The notes beneath the pieces were generated by a model. It did no database searches. It was not told the origin of the DNA and saw nothing but the letters and a program-made list of their open reading frames with translations. This document shows, piece by piece, positions 1 through 11,409 of a DNA stretch of 64,000 nt (position 1 is its first letter; each line of letters starts with the position of its first letter). The DNA lies in NCBI GenBank assembly GCA_000231825.2, contig JH720329.1, forward strand, positions 626,301 to 690,300, given 5' to 3'. The stretch comes from Tetrahymena elliotti 4EA (lineage: Eukaryota; Ciliophora; Oligohymenophorea; Hymenostomatida; Tetrahymenidae). The translations under genes and the position numbers were made by a program.

Positions 1-90
1 GACATTAGCCTTAAGAGAAGCAAGAGTTTTAACAGTGGCTGATCCAATGAAACCAGTAGCACCAAGAACTAAAATCTTTTAATTGCTCAT
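1..90 (-). CDS. NmrA-like NAD(P)-binding protein, N-terminal part only
   Basis: Thirty codons are visible, from the ATG at 90 to the window edge. They read MSNQKILVLGATGFIGSATV followed by KTLASLKANV. The GATGFIG stretch is the dinucleotide-binding glycine motif (GxxGxxG) at the start of a Rossmann fold, as in NmrA-like and atypical short-chain dehydrogenase proteins. Codon 4 is TAA read as Gln. It is closely similar to the start of the complete gene ending at 6145, so the two are probably paralogues in the same orientation, separated by the LRR gene. Catalytic activity cannot be judged from this fragment, and NmrA-type proteins can be redox sensors rather than enzymes. Confidence 0.85.
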
Positions 91-2520
91 TATTAGTTTT
101 TTAATTATTTTTTTTGTTGATTAATTTTTGGTATTTTTGTAATTTATTTTTAATTATTTTGAAATTCCAATTCTAATCTAGAACCTGATAGGTATTTAAA
201 CTATTAATTAGATTTTAGATTAATTTATGCCCAAAATATATAACTAGGAGAGCTGCTAATTCCTGATAATTTTTGATTAAACAAAGAAAAGAAATTAATA
301 TTAGAAAGAGATAAAATAATTCCAATTTAAAATATGACTTATTTAAAATATTTTTGATAAAAATAAAAAATAATCAAAAAAACCATTGATTAGATTAAAA
401 TGTACAATAATAATATAATTTTACTTTTGAGCGTCTAACTTTAAAACTGAACCCATAATTTCTATCAAAAATAAACTAAAAAAAGAATAAAGGAATTTCT
501 TTTGATAAAGAAGTAATCAAGCAAATATATGAATTTAGATTAATTAAAAAATGTAAAAGAATATTTTTGATAATCTTACATAGTGATTTCAATTTTAATT
601 AAATCTCACATTACTAAAAAGAAGAAACAAAGAAACTATTTAATTAAAAACAAGAAGTATTTATTCATTTTTGAGCATATAAATTTCAATTAAAAAACCT
701 TGAGAAAAAATGAAACATTTTTTGGCTTTATCTTAATAATCTAAATTTATTTATTTAATTTTCTATAAATTTAAATAAAATCTTTTACTTAGTTTTTATT
801 TGTTATCATATTAGAAAAGACAAAGAAGATCTCATCATCATCAAGTATTAATTTAATATAAATTCACAGACAATAAATTTTGATGAAAATAAGATATTTG
901 GAAGAAATATACAACCAATTAAATCAAATTTTTATCAATTATCAATTTGTTAATCTATTGATTACAAAATAAGAAAAAAGGAACATTTCTCTTAATTAAT
1001 ACCAACTAAAATAGGATAAGCAGTAAAGTAATAATATCTAAATCTTCCTTTAAAATTTAACATTATTCACTATTATTTAGTAAAAGATTTATAATTTGCT
1101 TTTTCATTTTGCTACTCTGTTAAAAATGCGCTTATAGAAAACTCCTTTGGTTTTTTTCAATATAATCATAAAAATGGTAAATTGTATTGATCTGAAAATT
1201 TCGATGAGGAATATTTTATTATTGCATGTAATATATATTAAACTCTAGATTACAAAATATAAAATTAAAAGGAAACATTCTACTTTAATTATCTTACTTG
1301 ATCAGGATGATATTAATTAGATATAAAATTTAAGCAATTAAATCTAATAAGACTCCTTATTAATTTAACATAATGTAATGAAACATCAAAATAGAAAAAT
1401 TATGGAACATTAATAATTTGATTAGATTATTTTAATTAAATCCAAAGTTACTTAATAGAAAAAAAAAGGAATAATTTATTTTTCTTCTTAACACCATTAT
1501 TAATTTAAATGGAAACTGAGATAAATGAAAATATTATTTTTTTTCAATAATAAGAAATAAATCTAATGCAAAATAAATTAATGTGATAAAATATTTTTCA
1601 TTATTTACCTGATAATCCATATTTATTATCATGAAAATTTATCTATAAAATCTAAAATATAAATAAAGTATTAAGTACAATAAATCCTCAATCGTCAATA
1701 ATAATAAAAATATATTATTAGTTTAAAAGAAAAAGAATAAAGCATTTTTTAATTATTTTTTTAATCATTTTCATATAAAAATTTTTTTACTCAAAATAAA
1801 AGTTAAATCTGAAAATTGTTTAAATTGATTTGATGATTTATAAGTTTTCAAAAAATAAGGATAGCTCCTATTTATTGTGCTTTGTTTTTGATACATAAAG
1901 AGTTATTTTTGTAGTACGAAAATTTAATAAGATTTAAATTTAAAAGTAAATTAAGCTGTTAGTAGGAAAAGAAATTATTACCTTAAAAAACAAAATTTTT
2001 CAATTCAACCAAATTTTTGTTCAACTTTTATCTTAAATAAAATTTTTGTAAATCTTCTCTATCATAACCTTATTTCTTGAAAAATAAATCCTTTTTTTTA
2101 CTTTGAAGAAAACACATGATTTGATTCAATTTTTTTATTTAATAAATGAGAAATTAGGAAATGGTATAAAAATGTTTAAAGAATAAATTTGTAGATTAAT
2201 TCAGAAACTAATTAAAAAATTTATACAAAAATAATTATTTTTTTTTAAATAGTCTAAATTAACTTCGTTCATAAAAATTACATTAAATAAATTCTTGTTT
2301 AAATTTCTTATTTTATTATTATTTCATTAAAAAATGAAGATGAATAATGCAATTTATTTTTTGAACAAACGAGTATTTAGAATCAAATTTTTAATTTGAA
2401 AAAGTCAAAAAATAAAGATTTGCAATTTTTTTTTTTAATTTGCTAAAATATTTATTTATAAATAAAGCATTTAATAATTTTTTTTATTTCTGTGTTCTAT
2501 CTTTTTTGAAATTCACAGGA
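91..2520. other. Long intergenic region with a decayed repetitive coding remnant
   Basis: No intact gene was found. Between about 480 and 1560 the plus strand holds several diverged copies of a motif centred on gattac/cattac followed by an A-rich run, aaggaa and a T/C-rich tail (near 606, 960, 1240 and 1448). Two copies translate into related peptides (SIDYKIRKKEHFSQL and TLDYKIQNQKETFYFNYL) but are broken by in-frame TGA. This looks like a pseudogene or repeat array drifting towards neutrality. The rest, 1560-2520, is featureless AT-rich DNA. Confidence 0.45.
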
Positions 2521-4991
2521 TCATCTCTACTAGTCTTTTTCCCTTTCTCTTTAACATTTTTTTGAGCTTTTAAGATCCATTAAGTCCTAATGAATGAAAT
2601 CTTTTAATTTATTGTATACATCAATTAAAATATGTTATTTGCTTTTAATAAACTATTACCCAGAACGGAATGTCAAGCAATTGAGGTTCTTTATTTTTAA
2701 AGCTTCTTTGATAAAAGATTCAATGCTGGTAAAATCAAAAATTTAATTGCAACTATTTTGAAAAGTAAATTTTTAGGATAAATCATTTAAGTATTTTAAT
2801 TAAATTACTCTATGTAAATAACTAAGTTATACATTTTCATAAATTTATTAATCCTTGTTCCTAAAGCTGCCAAACCTTAGTCAGTAATTTAATTTTAACT
2901 ATTTTTATATTTTTATTCAATGCTTAAATAGTTTTAATTAAAATAATATCTACCTCAAATATAAAGAAATGGAATTTAAATCATTGCAAGGTTTCAACTA
3001 ATCCATAAAATCTATTAAGCCTTAATCTTGAATTTCGTTTTGGCTTGAAAAATATTTTGCTTTAAAATAATTCATTTATGATAGAAAAATTTACTTAAGA
3101 TAAAGGGTAACACTTTGGAGATTCTTAAATTTGGATAAATTATGACCAATCAAACCAAAACCTTCATTACCTATTTAATTATTTCTTTTAAAATATTATA
3201 TATTGGTTTTTAAGAAAATAAGAAATACTTAGCACTAAATTTTAAGGATGTCAAGTTGAGATATCCTACTTCTTCGTTTCCAAGTAAAAAGCCAGCTTCT
3301 TTTCCAATAGATAAGGAGCTTATTTAATATCAAGTTATTTATTAAGAATTCAATTAGAAAATAAAATTTACTCAAACCAAAAAGAAACGTCTTTAATTGA
3401 TGTACAACAGGACAATTCTTGACCTAAATTAACTATTCCTTATGGTGTAATTGGATTGTTACTAGATTATAAAAATATATTTATTATTAATTGATTACCA
3501 ATTTGTTTTACTTTAGATATAATCCAAAATATTTTAGTTCCTTAAGTTTTCTTACATTTTATGCAAGATGATAGCATCCTTCATCACTAATATCATTTTT
3601 TCTATGAGTAAAAATTTTAGAAATTAGAAACTGTTTTGAAATAACAAAAGATTGAATAATTTACAGCAAGTATAATACCAAAGACTAAAGTTTATTGCAA
3701 TTAGAAATTCCATCTGTGAGAGAAGAAACTCCTGAGTTTTTTAAATCATTACCACTTTTTATATAATAATTTAATTTATGATTTTTTTAATTTTATTTTA
3801 TAAAAAACCTTGTAAAAAGACTTAAATCAGTTAAATTTGTGCATTGAGATAAAGCCAGTCCAAATAAAGATAAACCTTAAGCCCCTATTGAGTTAAAGCT
3901 ATTTAAAGAAATTAATTATTATTTCATTTTTTAAATTTGTTTTGTTACCTCAAACTTATTGATAACTAAGTTAGATTGCATAATTTTGAAATTTCTTATC
4001 CCAAAATTTAAGTTCCTTCAGTATCAATTAAATTATCACTTTTTTAAATATGATTTATTTTAATAAACTTAGAGTAGAGAATACTTAAATTCATAAAATT
4101 AATTTATTTTCGCATTTTTGAAATTACTTTATTTATTTTGTTAAAGTACATACCCCCTCCCTCCCCCCTCATAAATCTAACACAATTCTTTTTGGAAGGG
4201 AGAGGGTTTAGAAAAAGAAAAATAACATAATTTGGTAAAAATAAAATAAGAAAAATGAGACCAAATTGAACATAAGAAGAAAGAAATTATTTATGTGTGT
4301 AACATTTTCAAAATTATCTTTATTTTTAATTTGAAATTCTACTTTGTTTTGGTAAAGGATATCCATTTTTTGAAAGTAATTGAATAAATTGTTAATTTAT
4401 TGAAGAATTAATAGATAATAAGTCCTACTTAATAAATATTGTCAAGCTATTTAAATTGACAATCTTTGAGATTCTTTATGCTAAAATAGAGGCACCTTTA
4501 CCACTAATTTGATTTCCACTGTTTTAAAAAAAAAATGAGAATTTAAGATTTAATTTTTTATTTGGGAGTACTTCAAATGTAGAATAAGAGATGTTAGATT
4601 TGAAAGTTATGAGAGCTCGTTTGCCAGATACTACATACCAGCATCACTAATTGAATTGTAACTTTTAGAAAAGTAATACAAATTTAAAAACCTTTTTTAA
4701 ATGCTTTTTTTACTTTAGCTTGAGACTAAGCTTAGAAATCATCTTGCATGAAGAAATTTCTTTACCTATTACTTCTGTTTCTTCATTATTTAAGTATTAT
4801 CCACTTTTTAAATAGAATATTTTTGATAAACATCTTGATTTAAGCAATTTTGTTTGTTTACTTAAAGTCTAACTCAAGTTGATCTTATGCTTAAACAGAC
4901 TGAATATTTAACTTTTATAATAAAAAATGCTTAGATAAATACTGAATAATAAATTGATGTAAAATACATTTTTTAAATACTTATATTCCAT
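2521..4991 (-). CDS. Leucine-rich-repeat protein with one repeat per 90-nt exon
   Basis: Reading down the minus strand, twelve exons are each exactly 90 nt and flanked by phase-2 introns: 4714-4803, 4572-4661, 4429-4518, 3949-4038, 3809-3898, 3665-3754, 3512-3601, 3372-3461, 3229-3318, 3095-3184, 2954-3043 and 2809-2898. A terminal exon, 2521-2752, ends in TGA. Each 30-residue unit follows N-x-I-x-x-x-G-x-x-x-L-x-x-x-(I/L)-x-x-C-x-x-L-x-x-L-x-L-x-L, a ribonuclease-inhibitor-like LRR. Such domains form curved binding scaffolds; the partner is unknown. The 5' end is unresolved. ATG 4991 reads in frame into the first repeat and gives 499 residues without further splicing, but good splice signals at 4804-4861 and a short LRR-like exon at 4862-4899 suggest the true start lies elsewhere. 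The frame is intact throughout, so this is probably a live gene of a large ciliate LRR family. Confidence 0.85.
4151..4206. repeat. C-rich tract with imperfect inverted partner inside a long LRR-gene intron
   Basis: A C-rich run at 4153-4170, broken only by three T, is followed at 4194-4206 by a G-rich partner that could pair with it. Both lie in the 390-nt intron between exons 4429-4518 and 3949-4038; the gene's other introns are about 40-65 nt. On the transcribed sense strand the first tract is G-rich (six G, three G, five G), so a quadruplex or a hairpin is possible. No function is assigned. Confidence 0.6.
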
Positions 4992-5154
4992 AGTTTAAGT
5001 TTATATGTTTTTATGTCAAACACTATTATATTTTCTTTTGATATTTCTATTAAGAAATAATCTTTCTCGCAAGCAAAGTAATATACTAAAATAAGATAAT
5101 TTATCTAATATCCTTATAAATTATTTCAATAGACACTTTAAAAGTAGCTAATCT

Positions 5155-5690
5155 GAATGTTTTATGATCAAAAGTAATAAATAAATGAAATCTTTGTATT
5201 AAATATCAAAATAAGTAGAATAAAAAGTAGTCAGCTAAGAAAAATAATAGATATTTATCTAAATGTTGAAAAAAAAAATCAAATCATTTTTTTTTTTTTT
5301 CTGAAATCTACAAATAAAGCTGATTAAAATTAAGCTAAAAATTCTACTAATAGAATTTATTATTTTTTTCTGCTATTTTTTAACATGAGAATGAATGTTT
5401 TAAAGCAATAAATAAATGGAATCTTTCTTTGTAAAGATATCAAAATAAGTAGAATAACAAAAATTGAAATCAATATTAATTTTTTGACAAAGCAATTAAC
5501 ATTTTTCTAAATGTTGAAGATAAAAAGATCTATTAATTTCTTATTTTTTTATTTATCAAAAATAGAGTTGATTGAAATTTAACTAATAAATGTTATCTAA
5601 TAGTTTTTTTTCCTTCCAAAATTCTCTAATAGGATTAATCATTTTTCTCTTCTATTTTTATTTATCATTTCTCTCTTTTATTTTTTACCA
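5155..5690. repeat. Diverged tandem duplication of about 240-300 bp in the LRR/NmrA intergenic region
   Basis: Two head-to-tail copies can be followed by eye: one from about 5155 and one from about 5390. Both start with gaatgtttta, share caataaataaatg(g)aatctt and tatcaaaataagtagaata, then ctaaatgttga, a Ctgat-type stretch, and end near an (a)catgaga motif (about 5385 and 5690). Spacing differs through small indels. The rest of 4992-6144 is AT-rich with no gene seen. Confidence 0.65.
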
Positions 5691-6144
5691 TGAGAAATTA
5701 ACAATGTTAGAATAACATTCTAAAAGAATGATAAAAAATTTACAATATCAGAAAATGATTCAACTATAAAACTTTTTCTTAACAATAACAAATAATAAAT
5801 TAGATAATAGCATTTATAGAACCAAAAAAAACTAATAAAATCTATTTAAATCATCTAAGGAAATTTTAATTTTAACAAAAAATAAATTTACAAAAAAATT
5901 AGCTGGAGAAATAAATGAAGAGGAAAAATGAATTGGTTAAGTAACAGATATAATGTCATCAATATGTAATATATTAGAGTAGAATAAGTAGAGATTTAGA
6001 TATATTTTAACTAGTTGTGATTTATAGAAATAGAGAAAATAATAGTAGTGTAAATTATATGCTTGAATGATTATTAATATAGATAATAAAAAGTTAAGAA
6101 GTAATTTTAATTAAGCAATTTTAGTAATAGACAATAATGAAAGA

Positions 6145-7014
6145 TCAAAAATATTTGAAGTTCTACCACATCCAATTCAAGTGTGTAGTGGGGCTTTAGT
6201 TGGTTAAATTTGTGAAATCGTAAGAGCAAATTACTTAGCTTATGTCTTGTTTTTCGACAAGCTGGAATAACTCTAGATAGCCATCTACATACCATTCAGG
6301 CATTTGCTTGAGTAAATACTATCTTATGCCATCATAAGAAATATTTATATATTTAATTTTTCTTCCAAGAGCTAAAGAATACAATTATGCTAATTCATAA
6401 CCACTTTTGTAATCACTGTAAATGGTATAAATTTTTCCTACATGATTATAAGGATGTGTTAGAACACAAGCAGCAGCTAAGCCAACATCTTAAACAGCCA
6501 CTGTAATATATTTTTTGTGACCATTAATAGGTCCATAAAGAGTATTCTAATGTTTTATTGTCTCCATACTACCCCATAAGTTATCTATAAAAATAGGAAG
6601 CCTTAAAATACAATAACTTAATCCACTTTATCTTAATTCACTCTCTATAGTTCCAAATTATTTTCCAAAAGCAGTGTTAAAATTATAAGCGCTTGTATCT
6701 GATATCATAACCACATACTTAATGTTAGCTTCTTTAGCAGAATTTATTGTGTTTACAGTCAAGTCAATCCTATCCTAGTGTCCAGGAGTAACAATACAAA
6801 GTATATCAAATTAAGAGATAATTTTAGATAGTTTATGCTAATCAAAACCCATATTAGCTTAAATTACTTTAGCCCCTAGAGTCTTTAATTCTTTAGCCTT
6901 AGAAGCATCTCTAACTCCAGCTGTAACAGGTATTTTTTTTTTAAGCAGTGCCTTAACTGTGGCTTTACCAACTAGCCCTGTAGCTCCTAAAACCAAAATT
7001 TAATATCTGCCCAT
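6145..7014 (-). CDS. NmrA-like NAD(P)-binding Rossmann-fold protein
   Basis: An uninterrupted 289-residue frame runs from ATG 7014 to TGA 6147-6145, with TAA/TAG as Gln. The N-terminus YQILVLGATGLVGKATVKAL carries the GxxGxxG dinucleotide-binding motif. It is followed by the VTAGVRD and KELKTLGAKV segments typical of the second beta-alpha-beta unit and NADP preference. Residues 75-150 hold the VxISDTSAYNF and LRxSGLSYCILRLPIFIDNL elements expected of the NmrA/HSCARG group, which lacks a clear Tyr-x-x-x-Lys pair. Length fits the family. The predicted role is cytosolic NAD(P)-dependent oxidoreductase or redox sensor; substrate is unknown. It is a paralogue of the gene cut at position 1. Confidence 0.88.
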
Positions 7015-7667
7015 TAAAGAAGTTGTTTAATTTTATTTAATAAAATTAGATAATAAGTTGAAAATTAATTTAAAATATTTATGGTTTGTTTTCTTCAACT
7101 AATTTTATGGATATAAAGATCAATATTTTGCTAATTTGTTGATTTAAACATTTAAAAAAAAAAGTAAGCCAAAAATTAAAGAAAATTTTTGGAAAAATAG
7201 AAAACGAAATCATTAGTAAGGGGAATAATAAGAAACCGAACAACCAAATTAATTACTTCTAAATAACTTAACTTTGAAATTTAGCTTATATTTTAAGAAA
7301 ACAAAAAGTTATTGTTTTGGAAAAAGAAATATCATAGAATATTTCCTCTAATTTTATTTTTGGTTATTTTACCCATTTTACACATTTAAATAACTATTTT
7401 CTCTTTCATAAGAATTTAAGAAAATATTTCTTTGTGTGCATGTATTATTAAATTTCACTAAATTAACAGTGGTTTTTATTTCCATCAACTTTAATTACCT
7501 CATTTGAGCATTTCTATCCTCCATGATTTTTATAAAAGTAAGATTAAACTAAAACTCTAATTACTACAACCATCAATTATCAAATTATCATAAATCATAA
7601 TGTAAAATAAAATTAAAAAAAATAGATGAGAAATATCTATTTTTCTGTCTGTTATTTAAGAGCTAAA

Positions 7668-8190
7668 TCACATAAAAAATTTTAGGTAAATGACTAAATA
7701 AATACAAAGCTGTAGAAAAATATTTAATTCTTCTCCTTTTTTCGTAAACTCAAAAAACAACACAGTAAAAATGAATTTTAATTTTAGGTATTAAAATTAA
7801 AGATTACAAATCTTATATGGCACATCTTAAAATTTAATGACTTTACTTGTCTTATTTACTTAATTAAAATTTTTATTTTATTCTTATCTTTTAGAAGCTT
7901 ACCTTTTTTATTTTTAATTAAAAAGCTAAGCTAGCTCTTCAAAATCAGGCATATTAAATTCTCAAAAGAACTAAATATCTTGATCAATACTTAATATTTC
8001 AAAACTTGAATTAGTTTTTTCTCTATTTTGGAGCTAATTGCTTTTGTTAAGTATTGAATCCTTTTAAAATAAAATATCTTGTCTACTCTAATTATTATTT
8101 GAAATTCTTAATTCTCCAGCTAATTTATCTTTTAAAAATGAAATCCTTTAATAAATAAAATGTATCCTCTAATTAAATAAAATTTGTTTT
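7668..8190 (-). pseudogene. Interrupted coding remnant with an in-frame TGA
   Basis: The minus frame is coding-like from about 8190 (KDKLAGELRISNNNQSRQD...) to a TGA at 7964-7962. The same frame then continues as EFNMPDFEELAQLFNQKQKR until a TGA at 7670-7668. Tryptophan would fit the position of the internal TGA. No start codon was found. The upstream stretch 8190-8340 shows weak repeats of the same peptide in a second frame, suggesting decay of a repetitive protein. A multi-exon gene with unseen introns is the alternative. The remainder of 7015-8920 shows nothing else. Confidence 0.35.
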
Positions 8191-8920
8191 TCTTTAAATA
8201 TCTCTACTTTATTTTATTGAAAAATAATCTAAATTAGATTTTAAAAACAAACATACTGTATTCTTAAAATATCTAAATATCTTTTACACTAATTATATAT
8301 TTGAATGAATTTTTCTTAACTTTTAATGCAAAATATGAAGTTAAATTAAATCTTATCATAAATAAAATGAAATTTTAAACATTTTTATGAGATTCAGGTA
8401 AATTTTTTTATTTTTATCATTGATAAATAAATTTGTGTTTAAAAACAAAACATTTTTTTTTGCCTTACTAAAAATCCTGATTAATCATTAACAATTTTAA
8501 TAAGCTTTTATCACTTTTAATTTCTTTTACTTATATTTTAATTCATTTAAGATCAAAAGTATTTTTTTCACTAATTTTGCTAATTTAATTTCATCAAAAC
8601 AAATTTCTTGAAAATGCTAATAGAAATTTTAAAAAACCTATTTTTTGTTGTTAGCTTGATATCAAAATAAAAAATAACTAGAATTCTAGCTAGTATTTAG
8701 AATCCAATGAATATTTTTATTGAAATATCAATTTTCTTTATAAATACACTTCTATTTTTTTGTTTTGATCTTTAATTCTAGTAACTTTTTGAATAGAAAT
8801 AATGAGAAATGAATCCCTATTTATTATAATAAGGATAATTATTTATCAGTCTATAACCCTTTATTATCAATTATAATATTTTCATCAAAAAATTGTTGAA
8901 TATAAAAAATTTTGATATAA

Positions 8921-11409
8921 ATGCGTAGATAAAAAAGTAAAATCATTTCTGTTAGCAAGGATTAAGAAAAAAGCAAGGAAGAAGAACAGATAGTATAAAA
9001 CAAGAAGGCTGATAATAATTCTTACAAGGATTTAAAGTTTAATCGTCTCTTGAAGTTAGAAAGTTTAGGAAGAGGCGGTTTTGGTGAGGTTGCTGTTTAT
9101 TATGATTATAATATTTAGCAGGCTCTTGCAGTCAAATAATTTAAAAATGAACAGCACTACTTAGATGAAAAAGAAAAGAATAGCAATTGCGATACTCTTT
9201 AGGATAGAAATAAGTATTTTGCTGCCATGCTAAATAGCTCAGATGAAATAAAAGTGATATTTTATGAACTTGGAGATTGCACATTACTAGAAATAAATAA
9301 TCGCTTTGTTTAAAATAATTTGAATTCTGAAAATAGCATTGAAAAGAGTGAAGAAAAAAAGTCAAAGTAAGAAGAAAAGAATGGTAGGAGCAGACTGAAT
9401 GTTAAAAATGACAGGAAAAAGTAAAAAGTTTATCAAAAATGGAGAGAAATTGATCTTGTTTATATAACTTTTTGCCTGCTGAATGGATTAATTTACATGA
9501 GATAAAATAAAATGTTTCATGGGGATATCTCTCCAGACAATATAATGTTTTTTTAAAATAAACTCAAATATATCGATTTAGGTTCAAGCCATTTGAATAA
9601 TAATTAGTTGTATCTAAAGTAGTATAAGAAACAGTTTGTCAATTTTGATATTATGAAACCAAAAAAGCAATACACAGATAGTGAAATAAGCTAAAATGAG
9701 CTATATGCTTTAGGAAGAACAATAACTCATCTATGTTTATATATATAGCAAGAAAGAGAAGATATTATCTTAAATAGTAATGCTACTCTTAATTCTTTAA
9801 GATCAAAATTTAGTTCATTTAAAGAGCTACTTATTTAGAGTTAATCGCTGAAAGATTACCCCACTTTAAGCAAAGTACTACTCAAAATGCAGTATCCTTA
9901 TGATGAAGATATTGATCAAATATTTTAGGATTTAAGATAAGAAAAAAACTTAGTAAATAATAAACAAAATGAAAATAACAGTAATTCATAATAATGTGAA
10001 GATTTGCATGTCAAAGAAAGTAAGATATCAAAAAAAGAAAAAAAGATACTTAGTAAAAAGGAAACTTTCAAACTCTGCCAAAATAAATAAAAAGATCAAG
10101 AAGAAAGCAAAGAAAAGTAATCAAAAGCTTTGAATAAAAAAAGAAATTTAAATGAACTAAATGAATTAAGTGACTAGTAAGGATATTAGGAGATAAAAAA
10201 TGTTAAAAATTGTAATATTCATATTGATGATGAGAAAAAACTCATCAAAAAGTTAAAAACTGAAGAACAAAATTGCTTATAAAAACTAGATACTACAATT
10301 TAAGAATCTGCTGATTAACAAGTTAGTATGAATACGTTAATATTATCAGACTAAGAGGATCAGGTAAATTCTGATTAATTTTATCATTTAAAATTTTTAG
10401 AAATGCGCTCAAATCTAGAAATTTTTAAATAAATAACACTAAAATAGAAATTTAATAATTACTGTAAAATCATAGAAATTATATTTTACAAAGGTTTTTA
10501 ATATTTGAAAAGATAACAAAGTAATCATAATTTCTAAAGTTTATTTATTATTTTGATTCTTGATGAATTTAAAAGTTTTGAGGTATTTAAATAATATTTT
10601 ATATGAATTTATAGGATGATTAATAGAAGAATACAGGATAAAATAAATTTACACTTGATATTAATTAAATAATGATAGAGATATTAGATTTACTACAAAG
10701 CATTCTGGATGATTATGTCAAAGAAAGTAAAATAAAAATATTAGCATAGTAAAAGAAGGATCCTCCTTATGATTTTGAAATTTACTCTTTTATTTTAGAG
10801 AAAAGTGATTTAATATAGTCTGCTTGTTTAGAAATAAGATAGACTAGACTAGAAAAATTATTATAGAACCACCCTAACCCAAGTAAAGAGTTAAGCTATC
10901 TCATGTAACTTGACTAAAAGAATTGGAGAAGAGAAGCAGCTTTTCAAGTAATTATAGATTAGTTATCTTGTCTATCTTCTCAAGAATAAATGTCTAAAGA
11001 GACTATTACTTAGAAAGTTATGAACATAGTTTTGCATTAGCAAAAATAAATAATTTTAAGACAAAAAACATATAATACAGAGTGCTCAGATTTCATTGAT
11101 GAAATAATATTTGTTTGTATTTAGCATCAACTTCCTATAGTATAAATTGAGTGTGCTTTTACATTTTGTCTTATTTGGTATTTCTAAGAAAGTCATTAAG
11201 ATTTTAAATATTTTTATGAAAATTACTAGAATCAATTAAAAAAAATAGATTAATTAGACTTAGATTAAAATTAAATCTTAAAATTCTAATATTTTGATAG
11301 CTTAAGTCTTCTATTTAATTTAAATCAATAAAATAATGACTAAATTTAGTTTGTAGATAAAATAAAGGAGTCCATCTTAAATTAAATAGCATCTATTAAA
11401 ATTATTTGA
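8921..11409 (+). CDS. Atypical protein kinase-like protein with long Gln/Lys-rich C-terminal region
   Basis: Two exons (8921-10582 and 10615-11409) joined across a 32-nt GT...AG intron give 818 residues ending at TGA. Without splicing the frame stops at a TGA inside the intron. Kinase signatures are present: glycine loop GRGGFGEV (about 50-57), beta-3 lysine in ALAVKQF (72), catalytic loop FHGDISPDNIMF with Asp202 and Asn207, and DLG (219-221) replacing DFG. The catalytic residues are therefore kept although the HRD and DFG triads are altered. A charged insertion of about 90 residues separates beta-3 from the catalytic loop, and about 570 residues after the kinase lobe match no domain I recognise. 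It may be a divergent active serine/threonine kinase. A TGA-free frame longer than 800 codons makes the gene certain; the catalytic call is less so. Confidence 0.85.

Noticed and set aside
1170..1200. TGA read as Trp, since it falls at Trp-like places in remnants at 1190 and 7962
   Set aside because: All confident genes end at TGA and use TGG for Trp, so these are better explained as nonsense changes in decayed copies.
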